Shown here: piece after piece, positions 56,331-64,000 of the stretch
Position numbering within the stretch: the first letter of the stretch is position 1
Layout: every line of letters starts with the position of its first letter
NCBI RefSeq assembly: GCF_003364115.1
Contig: NZ_NXLL01000011.1
Location: forward strand, 1 to 64,000
Direction of reading: 5' to 3'
Source of the DNA: Helicobacter sp. MIT 00-7814
GTDB lineage: Bacteria; Campylobacterota; Campylobacteria; Campylobacterales; Helicobacteraceae
DNA length: 64,000 nucleotides
Translations under genes and position numbers: made by a program
The notes under the pieces: model-generated
The model's database searches: none
What the model saw: only the letters and a program-made list of their open reading frames with translations
What the model was told of the DNA's origin: nothing

Positions 56331-58580
56331 TTACATAATCTCTACGCAAAGCTCTTGCTTGGAATCCGCATTTTTGGCTTTTTTCGCGCTGATTTTTACC
56401 TTCCCACCGCGTCTAAGTTTGCCAAAAAGAATCTCCTCGCTCAAAGGCTGCTTGACTTGAGAATCAATAAGGCGCTTAATCTCGCGCGCGCCCAAATCAT
56501 TATCCACGCTCCTTGTAGCAAGGAAATCTAGCGCGCTAGTTTGTGGCAAAAGTGTGATTTTTTTCTCACTTAGCTGGGCGTTTAAATCATCTAGGAATTT
56601 TTTTGCAATAAGCTTATATTCCTTCACACCAAGCGCGCTAAAATGCACCACGCCATCAAGGCGTGAGCGAAACTCTGGCGAGAAAAGATTTTTTATCGCG
56701 CCCTCACTCTTGCCCTTATTGTCCATATTAAAGCCTAGCGTATTGCTTTCCTTGCTCCCAGCATTACTCGTCATAATGACAATGACATTTTTAAAATCCG
56801 CGCGATTGCCCGCATTATCCGTCAAACTCGCAGAATCTAGCACCTGCAAAAGGACATTATAAATATCGCTGTGCGCCTTTTCGATTTCATCGAGCAAAAG
56901 CACACAGTAAGGATTCTTACGGATACTATCCACAAGCAACCCGCCTTGCTCAAAGCCCACATATCCCGCCGGCGCGCCAATAAGCCTTGAGATAGAATGC
57001 GCCTCCATATATTCACTCATGTCAAATTTCACAAACGCAACGCCTAAGATTCTCGCTAGCTCTTGACTTAGCTCCGTTTTCCCAACTCCACTAGGACCGG
57101 CAAAAACAAAGCTCCCAATGGGCTTATTCACCTCGCCTAAGCCAGCCTTGTTTTTCAAAATCGCGCGCACAACCTCATCGATTGCCTTATCTTGCGAGAA
57201 AATGCGCTCTTTTAGCTTTTTATCCAAATTTTTTAGCACCTTGCTTTCATCTTGATTGACTTGAGATTTTGGGATATGCACGCTTTTTGAGATGATAGAT
57301 TCAATATCCCTTAGCCCAATTGTTGGGATTACGCCAAGTGCGGCATCTTTTTTTTGAGAATCTTGCATTTTTATCTTATGATACGCGCCACTTTCATCGA
57401 GCAAATCAATCGCCTTGTCCGGCAAAAATCTATCGCTTATGTAGCGGTGGGAAAGATCCACGCAGGCTTTGATAGCAGATTCCAAATAGCGCACATTGTG
57501 GAATTTCTCATAAATGGGCGCAAGCGCTTTTAGAATCTTGTAGCAATCCTCCACGCTTGGCTCTTTGACCTCAACCTTTGAAAATCTCCGCAAAAGCGCC
57601 TTGTCCTTATCAAAAGTCTGTTTAAACTCATTAAATGTGCTCGCGCCAATACAACGCAAACTTCCGCTTGCAAGCGCAGGTTTTAGAAGATTTGAAGCAT
57701 CAAGCCCACTATTACTCGTAGCACCCGCACCTACAATTGTGTGAATCTCATCGATAAAAACAATGCTATTTGGGATAGATTCAAGCTCGCTAAGCGCGCC
57801 TTTTAAGCGCTTTTCAAAATCGCCCCGATACTTGCTCCCTGACACCATCGCAGCCAAATCAAGCGCGAAAACCTGCGCATCATGCAAAGCCGTAGGCACG
57901 CGCTTATTTGCAATCTCAAGCGCGAGCCCTTCGGCAATAGCAGTTTTCCCCACGCCAGATTCTCCGATAAGCACGGGATTATTTTTCTTACGCCGACATA
58001 GAATTTCACTCAAGCGCAAAATCTCCTCACTGCGCCCGATTATTGGATCAATCTTGCCTTCTTTGGCGGCTTTTGTGAGATTTTTTGCAAATTGCGCAAG
58101 GTAGCTTTCATTACTTTTTCTCGCAGCCTCTGCGCCATCGCGCGCACCTCTAGCGCGCTGTTCCTCCTCGATAAGTTGCGCAGTGACAATAAATCTATCA
58201 ATGCCTTGAGATTCTAAAACTTTCGCCGCGTAGCTCTCGCGCTCCTCCAACACCGCAGCTAGGAAATCGCCCACTTCAGCCTGCCTATTTCCCTGCGCCT
58301 CGACATGCGCCACCATAGAAGTAAAAATGCGCTCTAACGCCGGCGTGTGCTCTGGGCGGGAATTGAGATTTTGCAAACTTGGAAGGTATTTTGTCAAATA
58401 GCGATAGATATATTCTCCCATTTGCGCAACATTGCCACCGCATTTTTCAAGCAACTCCTCGCCCTCTTGATTGCGCAACAGCGCGAAAAACACATGCTCA
58501 GTTGTAAGGATATTATGTCGCATATCCCTAGCGATATTTATCGCCTCCGCGATTACTTGTGCGAAATTATTACTTGCCAT
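56331..58580 (-). CDS. clpA: ATP-dependent Clp protease ATP-binding subunit ClpA
   Basis: ClpA unfolds substrates and feeds them to ClpP. An N-domain (residues about 1-145) is followed by two AAA+ modules with Walker A motifs GESGVGKT (about residue 205) and GPSGVGKT (about residue 490). Two arginine fingers and the C-terminal lobe are present. The 749-residue length matches ClpA rather than ClpB since the coiled-coil middle domain is absent. It lies downstream of clpS, its adaptor. Confidence 0.94.
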   Translation of the reverse strand: MASNNFAQVIAEAINIARDMRHNILTTEHVFFALLRNQEGEELLEKCGGNVAQMGEYIYRYLTKYLPSLQNLNSRPEHTPALERIFTSMVAHVEAQGNRQAEVGDFLAAVLEERESYAAKVLESQGIDRFIVTAQLIEEEQRARGARDGAEAARKSNESYLAQFAKNLTKAAKEGKIDPIIGRSEEILRLSEILCRRKKNNPVLIGESGVGKTAIAEGLALEIANKRVPTALHDAQVFALDLAAMVSGSKYRGDFEKRLKGALSELESIPNSIVFIDEIHTIVGAGATSNSGLDASNLLKPALASGSLRCIGASTFNEFKQTFDKDKALLRRFSKVEVKEPSVEDCYKILKALAPIYEKFHNVRYLESAIKACVDLSHRYISDRFLPDKAIDLLDESGAYHKIKMQDSQKKDAALGVIPTIGLRDIESIISKSVHIPKSQVNQDESKVLKNLDKKLKERIFSQDKAIDEVVRAILKNKAGLGEVNKPIGSFVFAGPSGVGKTELSQELARILGVAFVKFDMSEYMEAHSISRLIGAPAGYVGFEQGGLLVDSIRKNPYCVLLLDEIEKAHSDIYNVLLQVLDSASLTDNAGNRADFKNVIVIMTSNAGSKESNTLGFNMDNKGKSEGAIKNLFSPEFRSRLDGVVHFSALGVKEYKLIAKKFLDDLNAQLSEKKITLLPQTSALDFLATRSVDNDLGAREIKRLIDSQVKQPLSEEILFGKLRRGGKVKISAKKAKNADSKQELCVEIM

Positions 58581-58734
58581 TTTTAAACCTTTTAAAATAT
58601 TTTTTAAATCATTGTAAAAAATTTTGGCTAATCACTGCCATAAAATATTGTATTTTTCTTTGGTAAATTAGTATTTTTGGTTAGTAAGATTCTATAGATT
58701 TCTCCGCTAGTTAATCGCCCAAACTTATGAAAAT

Positions 58735-59031
58735 CTACACCTCGCGTGTTTCTATACGCAGTGGGTGTCCTTCTTTGCGAGCGCGCTCCCGCGTGAGTTT
58801 GACTTTGAGCTCAGCGATATCATAGGGGTAGATTCCACACACGCCCAAGCCCTCTTCATGTATGCGTAACATAATATTTTTTGCGTCATTAAAGTTTTTG
58901 TCAAAAATTTTTACCAAAATATCCACGACAAATTCCATCGTCGTCCAATTATCATTTAAAATTATCACTTCGCATAATTTAGGCTCTTCCAAAAGCAGGT
59001 CTGTAGCGCTTTCTGTATTGCTTCGTGGCAT
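58735..59031 (-). CDS. clpS: ClpA adaptor protein ClpS
   Basis: ClpS delivers N-degron substrates to ClpA. The core VIILNDNWTTMEFVVDIL and the MLRIHEEGLGVCGIYPYDIAELK block are typical over 98 residues. The 154 bases before clpA hold no other gene. GGAG precedes the ATG. Confidence 0.94.
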   Translation of the reverse strand: MPRSNTESATDLLLEEPKLCEVIILNDNWTTMEFVVDILVKIFDKNFNDAKNIMLRIHEEGLGVCGIYPYDIAELKVKLTRERARKEGHPLRIETREV

Positions 59032-59057
59032 TAAACTCCTTTAAATTTTTAGGGCAT

Positions 59058-59063
59058 ATTCTA
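59058..59063 (-). promoter_or_regulatory. -10 box for clpS
   Basis: TTGGTAGAAT on the minus strand, 27 bases before the clpS ATG, giving a short leader. Confidence 0.45.
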
Positions 59064-59093
59064 CCAAACTTTTTTATTGAATGAGAAAGAATC

Positions 59094-60833
59094 TCACGCC
59101 TTTTTTAGCTCAATTTTGCGCTCGCAACGCTCAATCGTATTAAGCCTATGCGCAATAACAAGCAAAGTCTTATTCTGCGCAACATCATAGATTTGATCCA
59201 TTATCTTTGCTTCAGTTTGGGAATCTAGCGCGCTGGTGGCTTCATCTAACACCAAAATTTCAGGATCATCATAAATTGCGCGTGCAATGCCGATGCGCTG
59301 TTTTTGCCCGCCACTTAGCAAGATCCCGCCTTCGCCCACGCGTGTGTAGATTCCATCGTGTTCGTTGAGAAAATCAAGGATATTTGCCTTTTTACACGCT
59401 TCTATCACGCGCGCTTTGTCCATCACACTGCCAAAGGCGACATTCTCCGCCACGCTCCCATCAAAAAGATAGATAGTTTGTGGGATATAGCCGATTTTCT
59501 TGCGCCATGAGCGTAGGTTGTGGTTGTTTATCTCAACATTATCAACGAGAATCTTGCCCTCTTTTGGCTTGTAGATTCCGATGATTAAATCAACAAGCGT
59601 GCTCTTCCCCGCGCCACTTGGTCCGCAAAATGCGATCTTATCGCCCTTAGAGATTGTAAGGTTGAAATTTTCAATAATTGGCTTATTAGCATCATAATAA
59701 AAGCTAATGTTTTTTAGCTCGATTTTTTCTTTAAACTCGCATGGGCGGGAATCCTCTGGGTCTGTGTGGTAGAGTAAGTCATCATAGACTGCAGAAACAG
59801 ATTTTGAGAGATATGCCATTTGTCCATAAAATGTCAAGATTCTATTTACAGAAGGCAAGATTCTATACAATGCCAGCGCATACATTGAGATAATTGGCAA
59901 CACGCGATCAAAATCCTTGTAATACAGCAAAATATACGCCACGCAACCAACCAAAAGCCCAAAGCCTAGAGATTCTAGCAAATAGCGCGGTGTGGGTTGA
60001 GAGGTGGAAAAAAAGATTTGTGAATTTGTGAGATTCCTACTTGCATCATCAAATTCTTTGCAAACTTCTTCTTGATTGCCTTTAAGCTTGATAATCTTAA
60101 AATTCCCAAAGGTTTTGGTGATGATTTCATTAAATTTCGCCTGCATTTGCAATCTTGCAGCGCCAACTTTTTTTAGCTTCCCGCCTAAAATTGTCATAAT
60201 CAAAAAAACCTGCACGCTTAGCACCACACTTAGCACGAGCGTCATTTTCCAGCTCGTCAAAAGTAGCAAAATATACATAATGATAATAGTGAAAAACTCG
60301 GCAAAAATTTGCAAGAAATACTGCATATAAAAAGAAGTGTTGAGCGCTTCATTTGCGATTGTAGAGCGGATTTTATCAGTTTTACGCTTGACAAAATCTG
60401 TGTAATTTAGCTCGACTGCTTTATTAAAGAGTCTGTAGGCAAAGTAGTGAAACTTGCGAAAAGAAAAGCGCGCCAAACAATAGGTGTAAAAAATGCTATA
60501 CAGCGCGCGGAAAATATAAAACCCCACAAGCGCTTCGCAAAAAAAGAGCATAAAACTAAAGGTATTCTCAAAAGCGAAAAACTCATAAATCGCCTTGGAA
60601 TAGGGATTTGCAAAGATAAGTTCTGGCTTAGAAGCAAAGGTAATAAAAGGCATGATAATGCTAATGCTCGCCGTCTCAATGACAGAAAAAGCAAGCGTGC
60701 CGATAAACAAAAAGGACAAAATAATCTTATCTCGGCGCGTAAGGAGCGCGCGGAGCTTGTTAATGGTGGCAAGCGTGCTTGTGGCTTGCTTGCGCTTTTT
60801 CAAAACCCTTTTGCGTTTTTTTGAAAAGCTCAT
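59094..60833 (-). CDS. wzk: ABC-type lipid-linked glycan flippase (Wzk/PglK-like)
   Basis: The half-transporter joins a six-helix TM domain (residues about 30-330) to a nucleotide-binding domain with Walker A CGPSGAGKST (near residue 408), signature LSGGQKQRIGIARA and Walker B ILVLDEATSALD. The TM region (ETASISIIMPFITFASKPE) closely resembles Campylobacter PglK, which flips the N-glycan donor, and H. pylori Wzk, which flips O-antigen. It lies away from the glycan island but would complete its export path. AGGACACAAT precedes the ATG. Confidence 0.85.
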   Translation of the reverse strand: MSFSKKRKRVLKKRKQATSTLATINKLRALLTRRDKIILSFLFIGTLAFSVIETASISIIMPFITFASKPELIFANPYSKAIYEFFAFENTFSFMLFFCEALVGFYIFRALYSIFYTYCLARFSFRKFHYFAYRLFNKAVELNYTDFVKRKTDKIRSTIANEALNTSFYMQYFLQIFAEFFTIIIMYILLLLTSWKMTLVLSVVLSVQVFLIMTILGGKLKKVGAARLQMQAKFNEIITKTFGNFKIIKLKGNQEEVCKEFDDASRNLTNSQIFFSTSQPTPRYLLESLGFGLLVGCVAYILLYYKDFDRVLPIISMYALALYRILPSVNRILTFYGQMAYLSKSVSAVYDDLLYHTDPEDSRPCEFKEKIELKNISFYYDANKPIIENFNLTISKGDKIAFCGPSGAGKSTLVDLIIGIYKPKEGKILVDNVEINNHNLRSWRKKIGYIPQTIYLFDGSVAENVAFGSVMDKARVIEACKKANILDFLNEHDGIYTRVGEGGILLSGGQKQRIGIARAIYDDPEILVLDEATSALDSQTEAKIMDQIYDVAQNKTLLVIAHRLNTIERCERKIELKKA

Positions 60834-60853
60834 AATTGTGTCCTTTTATTTTG

Positions 60854-62395
60854 TTAATTATTTTCTAGTGCATAGCGTTTGAAAAGCTCGCCACGCTCTT
60901 TGTAAGAGCTAAATTGATCTAAGCTTGCAGCAGCTGGGCTTAAAAGCGCGACAGAATCTGCTGAATGCAAGGGCTTGATTGTATCAATAGCGGTTTTTAG
61001 ATTCTCACAATTTTGCGCGTTTAAATTATATACGCGCGCAAGCTCGCAGATTTTTTGCGCATTGCTTCCGATGGCAAAGATTTTGATGCGTGCTATTCCA
61101 TTAATTGGTATCGTCTCAGCGGGAATAAATCCCGCTTCGCCTCCGCTCCACTGCGTTTCGCGCACATACTCGGCGTTTTTTTGTTGTTGAGATTGCAAGA
61201 TTCTATCGCGTTGGTTGGTGTTTTGAGATTCTATGTTTAATTGTATCGCCTTCGCGGAATTGGAATCTTCATGTTTAGATTCTATCTTTTGCATAGTAGC
61301 AAAAAGTGGCGTTAAATCCGCACCTTTGTCATCGCCACCCAAAATAAGCAAAATTTGAGAATCTTGATAGCGCAAAAGCGCTTGTATCGTCGCATCGACA
61401 TTTGTGCCCTTGCTATCATCTACCCACAAGCGGTTTTGAGAATCCCTAAACTCCTCAATCCTATGCGCGCCGATTTTGAAGCGATTTAACACCTCAATTT
61501 CCCCGCTATCACAAAGCAAACGCGCCACACCAAACGCGATTAGAGAATCTAACAAAAACGGCTCACTAAAACGCAAAGATTCTATCTCCACGCCAAAAGC
61601 GCGCGCCAAATCCTTAGAATCCGCATAATAATGCGCCTTGCCTTGATAGTTTTTGCACAGCTTATGCGCGCGCAACTCCTTTGGCAAAATCGCAAAACTT
61701 TGAGAATCCATCCGCGCTAAAGGGCTTAATTTATCGCTAATGTAGTCTTCAAAACTCCCATGCCAAGTGATATGATCTTCGCTTAGAGGCAACAGCGCAT
61801 ACACCTTTGGCACGGCGATATGTGTGTAATGCAGGGCAAAAGAGCTTGTTTCTAAAATCCAAATAGGCGCTTTATTCTCATACAGCACGCAAAGTGGCGT
61901 GCCGATATTCCCCCCGCTCTGCGCGCCTAAATGCGACAAAAGTGCCGTTGTCATTTGCGTAGTCGTAGTTTTACCATTTGTCCCGCTAATCCACGCGCTT
62001 AAGGGCATTTGCGCTTGTGAAAATTTATTTTCTCGCATTAAAAGCGCGTAGAAAAAATCATATTCGCTTAAAAGCGCGCGATTGCTTTGGGCTTGCAAAA
62101 TAAGGGGATTTTGTGGCGCAATGCCCGGTGAAGTGAGGACAAAAGAATCTAGTTCTTGTAAATTTGGGAGATTAAGAATCTTATGAAAAATTTCGCTTGC
62201 GATGGATTCTCGCGTGCTTTGTGGCGTAGAATCTTGCGAGCAAGAATCCTCTGGCATAGGAAGCAGTTCGTTACCAAATGTATCGCTTTGTGCGTGGGTA
62301 AATTTCGCATCATAGATTCTTAGCTTTTTACCAAGTGCGTTTAAAAACGCCACAATCGGCTTTGTGGTAACGCCTAGCCCAAGGATTGTAATCAT
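60854..62395 (-). CDS. murD: UDP-N-acetylmuramoylalanine-D-glutamate ligase MurD, with repeat-derived insert
   Basis: MurD adds D-glutamate to UDP-MurNAc-L-Ala. The P-loop SGTNGKTTTT and WILETSSFAL are present, and VDDSKGTNVDATIQAL marks domain 3. I choose ATG 62395, which begins the canonical MITILGLG and has AAGG upstream, over ATG 62425. At about 513 residues it is some 80-90 longer than usual. The excess sits in domain 3 between GADLTPLFATMQK and IKIFAIGSNAQK, and most is encoded by one full and one partial palindromic repeat copy. Motifs around it are intact. Confidence 0.94.
   Translation of the reverse strand: MITILGLGVTTKPIVAFLNALGKKLRIYDAKFTHAQSDTFGNELLPMPEDSCSQDSTPQSTRESIASEIFHKILNLPNLQELDSFVLTSPGIAPQNPLILQAQSNRALLSEYDFFYALLMRENKFSQAQMPLSAWISGTNGKTTTTQMTTALLSHLGAQSGGNIGTPLCVLYENKAPIWILETSSFALHYTHIAVPKVYALLPLSEDHITWHGSFEDYISDKLSPLARMDSQSFAILPKELRAHKLCKNYQGKAHYYADSKDLARAFGVEIESLRFSEPFLLDSLIAFGVARLLCDSGEIEVLNRFKIGAHRIEEFRDSQNRLWVDDSKGTNVDATIQALLRYQDSQILLILGGDDKGADLTPLFATMQKIESKHEDSNSAKAIQLNIESQNTNQRDRILQSQQQKNAEYVRETQWSGGEAGFIPAETIPINGIARIKIFAIGSNAQKICELARVYNLNAQNCENLKTAIDTIKPLHSADSVALLSPAAASLDQFSSYKERGELFKRYALENN
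61093..61215 (-). repeat. Palindromic repeat element inside murD
   Basis: In coding orientation: CAACGCGATAGAATC, AAAAACGCCGAGTATGTGCGC, the GGAGCGGAGGCGAAG block, hairpin GCGGGA-TTTAT-TCCCGC (61119-61135), then GACGATACCAATTAATGG. The frame is the same as in dapE. Confidence 0.9.
61224..61265 (-). repeat. Partial palindromic repeat copy inside murD
   Basis: Only the hairpin end is left, with a decayed stem and GGCGATACAATTAAAC, next to the full copy. This mirrors copies 1 and 2 upstream of flgR. Confidence 0.6.
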
Positions 62396-62444
62396 TTCGC
62401 GCGCCTTTTTTGTGTTTTTTTGCATTTTTTTACATTGTGAGAAT

Positions 62445-63536
62445 CTAGCGGACTTTGAGCGTCAAAAGCGCGATGATATTTGCTAACAGCGAGATAATCC
62501 AAAAGCGCACGATGATTTTATTCTCCGCCCAGCCTTTTTTCTCAAAATGATGATGGATTGGCGCCATAAGGAAAATGCGCTTGTTGCGGTATTTGTAGCT
62601 TCCGATTTGAAGCATTACAGAAAGCGTTTCAAACACAAAAACAATACCTATCAAAATAAGTAGCACTTCATTGCTTGAGACAATCGCCATATACGCGATA
62701 AATCCGCCAATAGCAAGACTCCCGCTATCGCCCATAAAAACTTCCGCCGGATGGCAGTTATACCACAAAAAGCCAAAAAGCGCGCCGATAAGCGCACAGC
62801 TCACCACTACAAGCTCCCCGCTATTTGGCAAGCGCGGATAATACAAATACGAGGAAAGCCCGATATGCCCGCCAATATACACAAACACGCTCAAAGAAAT
62901 AAGCGCAAAAATGCTCGGCGCGCTCACAAGCCCATCAAGCCCATCAGTGAGATTCACAGCATTTGCGGTAGCGACAAACACAAGCACCCAAAACAAAAGC
63001 GCGATAATGGGAATCTTCAGCCCAAAAATATCAAAGCATACAAAAGAATCCATATTAAAAAGTGGCTCTTTCATAAATGGCACATACAATTCGCTTCCCT
63101 TGCCAATCTGCACGAGGATAAACGCAAAAACAAGGCTAAAAGCTAAAAGCAACGCCATTTTGACTTTTGCGCTCATTCCGGCATTTGAGCGCGAAGAGAT
63201 TTTCATATAATCATCTCTCCCGCCAATAAAGCTAAATCCAAGCAGCACGATAAGCCCTAGCAACGCAAAGCCATTGCTTATATCCATACAAAAGAGGCTT
63301 GCTACAATCGTGCAAAACACAAACACCATACCGCCCATTGTTGGCGTGTTTTTCTTGCCTTCATGCGGGATAAAGGCAGAAATGGGCTGATTTGCCTTCT
63401 TTGCGCGTGCCCATTTGATAAAATAAGGCATAAGCACAAGGCACAAAATGAAAGAAAGAAAAAACGCAACGCCCGCGCGGAAAGTGATATATTGAAACAA
63501 ATTGATATGTAGCACTGCGTGCAACCAATGTAGCAT
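62445..63536 (-). CDS. mraY: Phospho-N-acetylmuramoyl-pentapeptide transferase
   Basis: MraY makes lipid I at the inner membrane. The catalytic Asp region is [11 protein letters not shown] (D115/D116 type) with further motifs [13 protein letters not shown] and [11 protein letters not shown], and [11 protein letters not shown] near the C-terminus. About ten TM helices are seen. I choose ATG 63536, preceded by GGAGGTGGCT, over an upstream in-frame codon at 63587; that gives 363 residues. murD follows after about 50 bases. Confidence 0.97.
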   Translation of the reverse strand: MLHWLHAVLHINLFQYITFRAGVAFFLSFILCLVLMPYFIKWARAKKANQPISAFIPHEGKKNTPTMGGMVFVFCTIVASLFCMDISNGFALLGLIVLLGFSFIGGRDDYMKISSRSNAGMSAKVKMALLLAFSLVFAFILVQIGKGSELYVPFMKEPLFNMDSFVCFDIFGLKIPIIALLFWVLVFVATANAVNLTDGLDGLVSAPSIFALISLSVFVYIGGHIGLSSYLYYPRLPNSGELVVVSCALIGALFGFLWYNCHPAEVFMGDSGSLAIGGFIAYMAIVSSNEVLLILIGIVFVFETLSVMLQIGSYKYRNKRIFLMAPIHHHFEKKGWAENKIIVRFWIISLLANIIALLTLKVR

Positions 63537-63683
63537 AGCCACCTCCAAAGATTTAAAGCGCAAAATTTCGATCAAAATTCCAAACAAAAGAGGTGGGATT
63601 CTATCGCTAAATTTGTAAAACTTTGCTAAATTTCAAAACTTGCTTTGTGGGTTGAAATTTTTAGCGAAATTGCGGAGGATAAA

Positions 63684-64000
63684 ATGGGTAAAAAAGCGCT
63701 ACTTGTGATAACTGACGGAATCGGCTTTAGTGAAAAAACCACTTATAACGCCTTTTTTCACGCCAAAAAACCAACTTATGATTATTTGCTAAAAAATGTG
63801 CCTTATGCGATGATACACACTTATGGCTTGAGCGTGGGCTTGCCAGAAGAGCAAATGGGGAATTCTGAAGTGGGGCATATGTGTATCGGAAGCGGGCGCG
63901 TGCTGTATCAGGATTTGGTGAAAATCTCGCTTGCATTGCAAAATAATGAGCTAGATTCTAATCCGGCGTTCCAAAGTGTGCTTGAAAAAACTCAAACAAT
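63684..64000 (+). CDS. gpmI: 2,3-bisphosphoglycerate-independent phosphoglycerate mutase, 5' part
   Basis: The gene runs off the window after about 105 codons. The N-terminus [16 protein letters not shown], with the metal-binding Asp, and [21 protein letters not shown], with the catalytic Ser, are diagnostic of the iPGM family. GGAGGATAAA precedes the ATG. It is divergent from mraY. Confidence 0.93.
   Translation, partial: MGKKALLVITDGIGFSEKTTYNAFFHAKKPTYDYLLKNVPYAMIHTYGLSVGLPEEQMGNSEVGHMCIGSGRVLYQDLVKISLALQNNELDSNPAFQSVLEKTQT

Noticed and set aside
1-64000. CRISPR array, prophage, insertion sequence or replication origin
   Set aside because: No regularly spaced repeats, transposase, integrase or phage structural genes were found. 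The palindromic repeats are irregularly spaced, vary in stem and lie in genes.

Overview
This 64 kb window is a chromosomal segment from a member of the genus Helicobacter, probably an enterohepatic species (Campylobacterota). The evidence is AT-rich DNA with abundant GCGC words, extended -10 boxes (TGCTATAAT-like) without clear -35 boxes, Helicobacter cysteine-rich (Hcp) and FlgR-type proteins, and gene orders recalled from H. pylori: amiA/nitronate monooxygenase/tyrS/spoT/rpoZ, recA/eno, secG/frr, clpS/clpA and mraY/murD. No rRNA operon, prophage, insertion sequence or CRISPR array is visible. Two tRNAs (Leu-UAG, Ser-GGA) and RNase P RNA are present.

Layout. 1-6.6 kb (minus strand): 5' part of an autotransporter-like surface protein, flgR, an intergenic repeat array, then infC-thrS-frr-secG. 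6.7-9.5 kb: a PepSY-type membrane protein and a TonB-dependent receptor that is frameshifted at a G10 tract. 9.5-17 kb: mnmH, thioesterase, rseP, pgsA, tRNA-Leu, a membrane protein of unknown function, smpB, purL. 17.2-23.5 kb: a compact nine-gene operon with a P-type ATPase, an HMA-like protein, several small Gly-rich or YtxH-like membrane proteins, and dapE at the end. 23.6-36.3 kb: an envelope glycan island with a phosphoglycerol-transferase-like gene (frameshifted at G10), a glycerophosphodiesterase (G10, in frame), proB, fcl, a GT11 fucosyltransferase (G9, in frame), wecB and four glycosyltransferases. 36.4-48.9 kb: a PLD-family lipoprotein, tRNA-Ser, an Hcp protein, amiA, tyrS, spoT, rpoZ and a KtrAB-like potassium system. 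49.2-64 kb: hup, recA, eno, division and AMIN genes, dnaB, creD, rnpB, clpA/clpS, a Wzk/PglK flippase, murD, mraY and the start of gpmI.

Two themes stand out. First, a family of about 110-140 bp palindromic repeats occurs both in intergenic leaders (upstream of flgR and ktrB) and inside three unrelated protein genes (murD, dapE and an unknown gene at 17.6 kb). It adds about 35-40 residues there without breaking the frame. Stem sequences differ between copies but mostly keep pairing. This resembles the behaviour of Rickettsia palindromic elements and is the best candidate here for something undescribed. Second, five coding homopolymeric G tracts and two AT dinucleotide repeats mark surface or envelope genes as contingency loci. 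As assembled, the TonB receptor and the phosphoglycerol-transferase-like gene read OFF, and the other three G-tract genes read ON.

The glycan genes form a coherent set. Fcl makes GDP-fucose, the divergently transcribed GT11 enzyme uses it, WecB supplies ManNAc or related precursors, the glycosyltransferases extend a surface glycan, and the Wzk-like ABC flippase (59 kb) could move lipid-linked glycan across the inner membrane. All assignments come from reading the sequence; no database search was run.
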